Shown: piece after piece, positions 56,730 through 64,000 of the stretch | Layout: every line of letters starts with the position of its first letter | Numbering within the stretch: position 1 is the stretch's first letter | From: Ananas comosus | Taxonomy: Eukaryota > Streptophyta > Magnoliopsida > Poales > Bromeliaceae | Length of the DNA: 64,000 nt | Assembly: GCF_001540865.1 (NCBI RefSeq) | Contig: NW_017893367.1 | Span: 33,598-97,597 of the forward strand | Reading direction: 5' to 3' | The notes under the pieces: generated by a model | The model's input: the letters and a program-made list of their open reading frames with translations, nothing else | Databases searched by the model: none | What the model was told of the DNA's origin: nothing | Position numbers and translations under genes: made by a program

Positions 56730-58027
56730 TGTAATATACCGAAAATTCGAAAAATAAATATCGAACTTTAGTCAAATTGACCAAAGTGCGAGGATGGTAC
56801 ACTTCGGAAAGTCCGAAGGAGCTAAAATGGGTAAATGTGCGTTGTGGAAGGTTTTCGAGAGCTAGAGAATCAAAATTCTACAAACTGCAAAATTTGAGCT
56901 CTCGGGGACCGGTCCCTGGTGGGAGAGACCGGTCCCCGAACGCGTATGAAATGAGTCAGCCGAAAAATCGGCTAAGTCCCTGAAAACTAGCTCTCGGGAA
57001 CCGATCACTACCTGAGAGACCAGTCCCCAAGAGACCGGTCCCCCAAAGAGAGACCGGTTACCCTGCGCGCAGCAGCTCTGGCTGCGCGGGTAGAGCCTTC
57101 GGGAACCGGTCCCTGAAGGAGAGACCAGTCCCCGCCTGCGCGAACAGCCCAGTCCAGGCTGTGTGAAAGAGTGAAAGTTGAGGGGCTTGGCTGCAATTCT
57201 GCAACCCAATGGTTATGTTATGGGGGCTAATGAGATTTTCTCTCATTTCCTCACCCTCTCACACTCTCTTCTCTCCCTCTCTCTCTAGAAGGCAGAGGAG
57301 AAGAAGAAGAAAGAAAGAAAAGAAGGAAAAGAAGGAAAAGAAGGTGAAGAAGAAGATCAAGTAGTTAGCCTACCCCTTCTTCTTCCTCCTTGGAGCATCT
57401 TAGGGAAAGCTTCGAGGTAAGCTTTGATCCCTAGTGTAGTAAAACCCTAGAATGAGTTTTGAATGACCTAGAAATGGGTTTTAATGGAATCTTTGAAGAG
57501 TTTTGAAGCTTTCTTTTGCTTCTTTAGAGATCAAAACCTAGAAAAGCTCAAAGATGAGCTTCAACCGACCTCTCATGGTGAAATCCAAACTAGAGTTTGG
57601 AGTGAGCTAAGAATGGTTCTAATGGACTTTTTAGAGTATAATGAAGCTACTTTTGCTTTCCATTGAGATCAAACCCTAGGTTTGATGATGCTATGGAGCT
57701 AGGGCACCCAAATTGGGGCTTTTGCTCATGGGGGTTCCTAAGTGTAATTGATTCTCTAGAAACCTAATCGGGGGTATTTCCCACGCGTTGGTGCGCTCGG
57801 ATTAACATTACGAAGAGCCAATGAAAAGATATAAGCAAAATGGCCTAATAGGGCTTCGTTTTGCCGCAGGTAAAGAACGAAAGGTCTAAAAATCTCAAGA
57901 AAATCATCGGAGCACCTTTGAAAGCCTACGAGGTGGGTGGTGGTTCTCAAACTCATTGAACTTCTCTCTATGCCTAATGTGTCATTCATTTGAGCATGTG
58001 TATATATATTATTGCANGGGCGTGACA
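56730..58027 (+). mobile_element. Element G 5' LTR (plus)
   Basis: Starts TGTAATATACCG. It has ACCGGT palindromes between 56906 and 57120 (perfect GGACCGGTCC at 56906-56915), a GAA-rich leader and a donor-like TCGAG|GTAAGC near 57416. The N at 58017 removes most of the second half including the hairpin and DRGKG exon; only GGGCGTGACA remains at its end. Confidence 0.85.
58017..58017. other. Assembly join (single N) with collapse
   Basis: The LTR jumps from about its middle to its last 10 bases. Compared with LTR E or B1, over 1 kb is missing. Confidence 0.8.
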
Positions 58028-58034
58028 GATATCG

Positions 58035-58047
58035 TGGTATCAGAGCC
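58035..58047 (+). promoter_or_regulatory. Element G primer-binding site, initiator tRNA-Met
   Basis: TGGTATCAGAGCC, 7 bases after the LTR end. Confidence 0.92.
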
Positions 58048-58356
58048 AAGAGTGAAAGAATAGGAATGGACCTAGAGACCCTTAGGATTGGAAGGCCTTA
58101 AGGATCTAGGAAACGTGAGTGACGTGGGATCAAAGTTAGCGAAAGCATACGATTGGGTTAAGTTGGGATGTCTCTAATGTGATTAGAGGATAAGTTAAAT
58201 TTTCGTTTATCCTCTACTTTTAGTGTTATGTCGGGCGGCCGACGACATGACGCTTGAGGCAAGGATGAATGTGCATATTGCTTTCGCCTAATTGGGTATG
58301 GTCAAGTAATGTTGGTCAAGTGACTAATGCGAGTTGCTTCTTTTCAGGAAGCAATG

Positions 58357-61300
58357 GCACCTCGACGTCGATCGCAGACAAGGTCGATGCCGGAGGAAAC
58401 GAATGCGGTGCCCGAGCAATCCGGAGCGAGTGGCGACGGAGAGCTTAGGGAGCAAATGGCCGCGCTTATTGGTGTAGTGCGGCAACAAGCGGAGTCTGTT
58501 CAATGCCAAGGGGAGCGGATTCAGAGGCTCCAGGAAGCCTTGGAGCGTCAACAGTCGGCGGCGGCCCAAGTAGGCGTAGAGCCACCTGTGCCCCCTGCGG
58601 AGGTGCCAAGGGCAATCGAGGGAGCGGCGGCAGCAGCGGCTGCGCCAGTCACTCTAGTACCGGCCGAATCGGGAACCTCAAACCCCGATAGCGCGGCGGT
58701 AGAGGCGGAGCGAGAGCGCACGTTGGTGGCTCTCATTCAATTCAAGAAGTTCGACCCACCTACCTTCGAGGGCGGTTTGGTGGAGCCGGCGGTTGTGGAG
58801 TCGTGGATCGACTCGATGGAGACGCTCTTCGAGGACCTAAATACCTCGGAGAAAGACAAAGTGTACCTCGCCACCCATTGTCTAGGGAAGGCGGCGATGG
58901 TGTGGTGGAAGCGAGTTAAGCGGGATCGACCTACCGACCTCCCGCTCATGCTTTGGGAAGAGTTCAAGAGAGCGGTGTTCGCGAACTACTTCCCCAACAC
59001 GGTGAAGCGGAAGCTACAAGAAAAATTCCGCAAGTTGAGACAGGGCGATCGATCGGTGGGAGAGTATGAGCAGGAATTCTCTCACATTATTGACTGCGTT
59101 TCCGACGTTGTTCGTGATGATCGGGATCGGGTGGATTGGTTCTTGCGAGGACTTCAGCCCCGGATTTATGAAAAGGTACAAATTTTGAAGCTGTAGACCT
59201 TTGCGGAGGTCTTCGATAGAGCTTTGTGGGCGGAGCACGGTAGCGCCCATGTACGTGAAGAAAGGGAAGCTATTGCCGAGTCGAAAGACAAGGGCAAGAA
59301 GAGAGCGGCGGGCGGTGACGGGGGCCGGCCAAATGCTAAGAAACCCCCTCGGTATCCCCGACAGCAGTCGAGGAATTGGAGACCACCTCGATGTGTTATT
59401 TGTGGTGGTGAGCACAAGGTGTCGACTTGCCCACAGCGCGATAGCAAGTGTTTCAAGTGTGGCCAACCGGGACATCTTATCCGGGAGTACCCGACATGGA
59501 CGTCGTCTGCGCCGACAGCGGCTTCAACACCGTCTACCCCGAGACAGCTTGCGGGGTTACCACCAGCGATGTTGGCTGGGCGCGCGTCATCACCGCGTCA
59601 GCCGGAGGGATCGAGAGCGCCTAGCGGCCGAGTCTTTGCCGCTCAGGTGGAGGAGCAACAACCTGCAGCACCCGACGACGTCGTGGCAAGTATAATTATG
59701 ATTAAAGGCACTAGAGCTAGAGCAGTGTTTGATACAGGCGCATCTCATTCGTTTATTAGCATATCATTTGCTAAGACACATGGTATAGAGATGGTGTACA
59801 ATGAGGATTACTGGTGGGTGAACGCCCCAGAACATTCATTTAGTGTTCACAACGAGTGTTTGGCGTGTCCAGTGCAAATAGGCGATTGGATTATGCCTAT
59901 TGATCTGCTAGTGCTAGATCAGATGTGGGGATTCGATGTTATCTTGGGGACCAACTGGCTCTCCAAGTACTATGCGGTGATAGATTGTAAAAGTAAGGTG
60001 ATCACTTTTCGTGAGCCTAATCAAGAAGAGTTAATCTACCAAGCGTGCAAAAGTAGACGCTTTGCAGCGACTATATCGTCTGTGAGGGCGAAGAGAATGA
60101 TTAAAGGAGGGTGTAAGGCCTATTTGGCAACCATGGTGGATGCTCGAAAGGAGTACCCAGAGTTGGGAGATATTCGAGAAGCGTGCGAGTTTCCGGATGT
60201 GTTTCCGGCGGAGTTACCGGGACTGCCACCGGACCGGGAAGTTGAGTTTGTCATTGACTTGATTCCCGGGGCGGAACCAGTTTCGAAAGCTCCGTATAGA
60301 ATGGCACCGGTGGAGCTGAAGGAGTTGAAAGGCCAACTACAGGACTTGCTCGATAAAGGCTTCGTGAGGCCGAGCGTGTCACTATGGGGAGTCCCGGTGC
60401 TATTTGTGAAGAAAAAGGATGGTACACTTCGACTCTGCGTAGATTATTGCGAGTTGAACAAAGTGACGATAAAGAACAAGTACCCGTTGCCAAGGATTGA
60501 CAATCTATTCGATCAGTTGCAAGGGTCCAAGGTGTATTCGAAGATTGATCTCCAGTCGGGGTATCATCAATTAAAGATCAGGCCGAAGGATGTGCACAAA
60601 ACGGCGTACCATACGCGGTATGGCCATTATGAGTTTACGGTAATGCCGTTTGGGCTTACTAACGCCCCGGCACTATTTATGGACTTGATGAATCGAGTCT
60701 TTAGGCCATTGTTGGATCGATGCGTCGTGGTGTTTATAGACGACGTGTTGGTTTACTCAAAGAGTGAAGAGGAACATGAAGAGCATCTGAGAGCTGTGTT
60801 GCAAATACTCAGACAAGAGAAGCTCTATACAAAGTTAAAGAAATCTAACTTTTGGCTAAAGGAGGTCACATTCTTGGGTCATGTGGTATCGGGCGACGGA
60901 GTGTCAGTAGACCCGAAGAAAGTAGAAGCGATCAAGGATTGGCCTCGCCTGACGAATGTAGCAGAAGTCCGCAGTTTTCTTGGACTTGCGGGCTACTACC
61001 GGCAGTTCGTGGAGGGGTTCGCCAAAATAACCACTCCACTAACGCGCCTCACGCATAAGGGGGTAAAGTATGTTTGGAGCGACGATTGCGATCGGAGCTT
61101 CGAGGAGTTAAAGAGCAAGTTGACGTTGACCCCGGTTCTTACTTTGCCGACTCCGGGGGAGACCTTTGTAGTGTACAGTGATGCCTCGTATATTGGTCTC
61201 GGGTGTGTATTAATGCAGAATGGGCGGGTTAATGCTTATGCATCGCGCCAGTTAAAGAGTTATGAGAAGAACTACCCGATTCACGACCTTGAGTTAGCCG

Positions 61301-61622
61301 CGGTGATTTTCGTGCTAAAGCTTTGGAGGCATTACTTATATGGTGAACATTGTGAAGTCTACACAGATCATAAGAGTCTAAAGTACTTGTTCACCCAGAA
61401 GGAGTTGAACATGCGGCAACGGCGGTGGTTGGAGTTGTTAAAGGACTATGATGTCACTATACTTTACCTCCCCGGGAAAGCTAATGTCGTGGCCGATGCT
61501 CTAAGTAGAAAATCGGCGGAGAACTTAGCGACGGCGATTACGCCTCAACCGCTGTTACAAAAGGAAATGCAAAGATTTGGGTTGGAAGTGGTAGCGCCGG
61601 GAGTGCCGGCTACACTTGCCGC
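58357..61622 (+). CDS. Element G gag-pol (gag, protease, RT, RNase H); one internal TAG; cut by gap
   Basis: One continuous frame. The start [10 protein letters not shown] at about 58354-58357 is preferred over an upstream ATG because B1 shares it. Gag: coiled coil (58440-58560), Ala/Pro linker, capsid ([12 protein letters not shown] to [12 protein letters not shown]), then a TAG at 59194-59196 where the sister copy at 63.8 kb has Thr. After it: basic linker, knuckles [13 protein letters not shown] and [14 protein letters not shown] (last Cys replaced by Tyr), protease [15 protein letters not shown] with [15 protein letters not shown] and [11 protein letters not shown], RNase H with [29 protein letters not shown] and [10 protein letters not shown]. 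Integrase and chromodomain lie beyond the gap. This is the most intact pol in the window. Confidence 0.92.
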
Positions 61623-61647
61623 NNNNNNNNNNNNNNNNNNNNNNNNN
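61623..61647. other. Assembly gap, 25 N
   Basis: Falls between the RNase H regions of two gypsy copies in opposite orientation (plus on the left, minus on the right). Confidence 0.95.
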
Positions 61648-63916
61648 GAAAATCACCGCCGCTAGCTCCAAATCATGGATGGGGTAGTTCTTTTCATAGC
61701 TCTTCAGCTGACGGGATGCATATGCGATCACCTTCCCGTTTTGCATCAGCACACACTCCAACCCAAGATAAGAGGCATCACTGTAGACTACAAAGTCTTC
61801 ACCCTGCACCGGTAGAGCGATCACCGGAGTTGAAGTCAGTCTCTGCTTCAACTCTTTGAAACTCCGGTCGCACTCTTCGCTCCAAACAAACTTGGTGCCT
61901 TTCTGAGTCAGGCGGGTAAGTGGGATCACTATTTTGGAAAAGCCTTCCACAAACCGCCTATAGTAGCCCGCCAAGCCCACGAAGTTTCGAACCTCCGCGA
62001 CATTCGTCGGGCGCAGCCAATCCTTGATTGCCTCAACTTTCCTCGGGTCTACAGAAACTCCACCGGCGGAAATCACATGCCCTAAGAAGGCGACCTCGCG
62101 AAGCCAGAAGTCACACTTTTTCAGCTTAGCATATAGCTTCTCCTCCCGAAGGACTTGAAGCACTATCCTCAAATGCTCGGCATGTTCCTCGTCACTACGA
62201 GAATAGACCAATATGTCGTCTATGAAGACCACGACAAATCGATCCAAGTACTCCTTGAAGACGCGGTTCATTAAATCCATGAACGCCGCTGGAGCATTCG
62301 TGAGTCCAAATGGCATGACCGTGAATTTGTAGTGTCCATACCGCGTACGAAGCGCGATTTTCTGCACATCCTCCGGCTTGATCTTCAGTTGGTGGTAGCC
62401 GGATTGCAAATCTATCTTCGAGTATACACACGACCCCTGCAACTGATCGAACAAGTCATCGATTCGGGGTAGTGGGTACTTGTTCTTGATCGTGACTCTG
62501 TTCAACTCTCGATAATCCACGCAGAGTCGGAACGATCCGTCCTTCTTTCGTACAAATAACACCGGTGCTCCCCACGGTGATACACTTGGCCGGATAAATT
62601 GCTTGTCGAGGAGGTCTTGCAGTTGACTCCTCAACTCCTTCAATTCCGCCCGTGCTATTCGGTACGAAGCCTTCGAGATCGGTGCGGTACCGGAAACCAA
62701 GTCTATGACGAACTCGATCTCCCGATCCGGTGGTATCCCCGGCAACTCCGCAGGAAACACATCCGGGAACTCCCGCACCACCGATAACTCCTCTAATGTT
62801 GGAGCTACTCGTTCCACTTCTACAACGGTCGCTAAGAACGCCGCACAACCGTTGTTGACTAACTTCCTTGCTCTTGTCGCCGACACCGTTGCGACGAAGC
62901 ACGAGCTTTGACAAGCCCGATAAGCGAACTCCTCTTGTCCTAGCTCACGAAATGTGATCACCCTGCTCTTGCAGTCGATCGTCGCGTGATACTTCGAGAG
63001 CCAGTCCATGCCCAGAATAATATCAAAAGCCTCAAGCTTCTGGATTTCCAACGCCCGGATAGGCATAATCCATTCGCCTATTTGTACGGGACATGACGCA
63101 CACTCCGAGTAAGTGTTAAACGTCGACCGAGGGCCCTCCACTCGCCACTTGTCACTCGCCTCTATGGGAATGTCATGCATGCATGCGAATGATCTACTTA
63201 TGAATAAGTGCGTAGCTCCTGTATCAAATAAAGCCCTAGAGTGAACTTCGTTAATCAAAACCATACCTGCCACAAGGCGATGCTCCTCTGCCTCCACAGG
63301 CTCCTCAGCTTGGACCTGAGCGGCGAACACCCGACCGCTCGGGGCCGATCGCGTCACTTCAGGTTGACGCGGCATCATCGCGCGTCCAGTCGACGTGGCC
63401 GTCGGTGGAGCTCCTCCATAGTGAGCCAGAATTGCCGGCGCCGATGCAATCGAGGGGGCAGGTGAGGCTCCTCATCCCGGGCAATCTCGAATGAAGTGCC
63501 TCGGTTGCCCACACTTGTAGCACTTGCCTCGGCCTTGCTCACAGCGCAAGACTGGGTGGTCTCCGCCGCACACAATGCATCGCCGCGCTCCACCGCCCCT
63601 CTGTTGAGCGCGCGAATACTTCGGGGGTTTCTTGTAACGTGTCTGTCCCCCCGAACTACCGCCGCCTTGGCGTTTCTTGCCCTTGTCCTTAGACTCGGCC
63701 AAAGCCTCACGCTTCTCCCGAACGTGGGCATCTCCGTGCTCCGCCCATAGGGCTTGATCAAAGACCTCCGCAAAGGTCGTGAGCTTGAGTATTTGCACGG
63801 CCTTGTAGATTCCCGGCCGAAGTCCTCGCAAGAACCACTCGGCCCGGTCCCGGTCATCCTTTACAACATCCGGAACACAGTCGATAATATGGGAGAATTC
63901 TTGTTCATACTCCGCC
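61648..63916 (-). pseudogene. Second chromovirus gag-pol (minus), cut at both ends
   Basis: Read from 63916: capsid end [40 protein letters not shown], a basic linker, knuckles CIVCGGDHPVLRC and CYKCGQPRHFIRDC, an in-frame TGA at 63474-63472, then protease [15 protein letters not shown] with [15 protein letters not shown] and [11 protein letters not shown], and RNase H to [10 protein letters not shown], where the gap begins. It is a different copy from element G: many substitutions, and it lacks G's TAG. LTR C5 inserts in gag at 63917. The single stop is its only evident lesion in the region present. Confidence 0.9.
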
Positions 63917-64000
63917 TGTAACACACTGGACCTTTGCAAATTGCGAGGTTCGAGTGTTCGAGCTGTGTGCTGAGCAATTCCAGATTTTCTGGTGGGTCGT
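63917..64000 (+). mobile_element. Family-C LTR C5, first 84 bp
   Basis: TGTAACACACTGGACCTTTG onward matches the start of C3 at 29683. It continues past the window. Confidence 0.88.

Overview
This window is repeat-dominated nuclear DNA of a flowering plant, probably a monocot; the species cannot be fixed from the sequence alone. The evidence is plant-type Ty3/gypsy chromoviruses with very long LTRs (about 2.4-2.8 kb) and initiator-Met primer sites, Ty1/copia elements with plant gag and a plant transposon-protein ORF, a Tat-like LTR next to an antisense plant-mobile-domain ORF, a Mutator-like element with a 9-bp target duplication, and one laccase gene remnant. I see no rRNA, tRNA, CRISPR array or intact host gene. 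Eleven isolated N bases and one 25-N run mark assembly joins, and several of these are visibly wrong or collapsed.

Layout. 2-704: Ty3 protease fragment cut by a join. 706-1794: GC-rich and promoter-like DNA split by a join with an unmerged 56-bp overlap. About 1795-3432: 3' part of a family-A LTR. 3735-4979 (minus): C-terminal two exons of a laccase. 5677-10625: Mutator-like element whose ends and TSD are clear but whose interior is a patchwork of contigs. 10626-12301: AT-rich, no gene.

12302-44612 is one old minus-strand chromovirus (host D) split by nested insertions, most of them dated by target-site duplications. Its 3' LTR (12302-39122) carries a 9.9-kb gag-only chromovirus B1 (12386-22292, TSD CCCAA), a solo LTR C1 (22739-26637, TSD CTAGG) which itself holds an inverted solo LTR C2 (22827-24031, TSD TGGAT), and a pol-less copia-1 (26910-37522) which holds solo LTR C3 (29683-32182, TSD GAACG) and an LTR piece C4. 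Its pol gene is split by copia-2 (39438-42020, TSD TTATG), which holds a family-A LTR piece. Pol breaks off at about 44612 against an unrelated plus-strand LTR fragment ending at 45353.

46761-51861: solo LTR E (TSD TTTGG) with solo LTR A inserted 5 bp from its end (TSD GGGCG). 52140-55089: Tat-like minus-strand LTR followed by an antisense plant-mobile-domain ORF, interrupted by LTR F at 55090. 56730-61622: plus-strand chromovirus G (LTR, PBS, gag, protease, RT, RNase H). After the gap, 63916-61648 is a second gag-pol on the minus strand, cut at 63917 by the start of another family-C LTR.

The most interesting signal is inside the LTRs. Five or more diverged chromovirus LTR families (A, B, C, D, E/F) share a hairpin, then a pyrimidine tract and AG, then a 50-59 bp open segment always in the same phase, ending in a peptide with D-R-G-K-G-(I/V/L)-(A/V) and a stop codon. 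Variation falls mostly at synonymous third positions, so this looks like a conserved spliced 3' coding exon carried by the LTR. Separately, unrelated LTR lineages (gypsy and copia) carry arrays of GC-rich palindromes (GTACCGGTAC, GGACCGGTCC or GGGCGCCC) upstream of the TATA box or presumed promoter.
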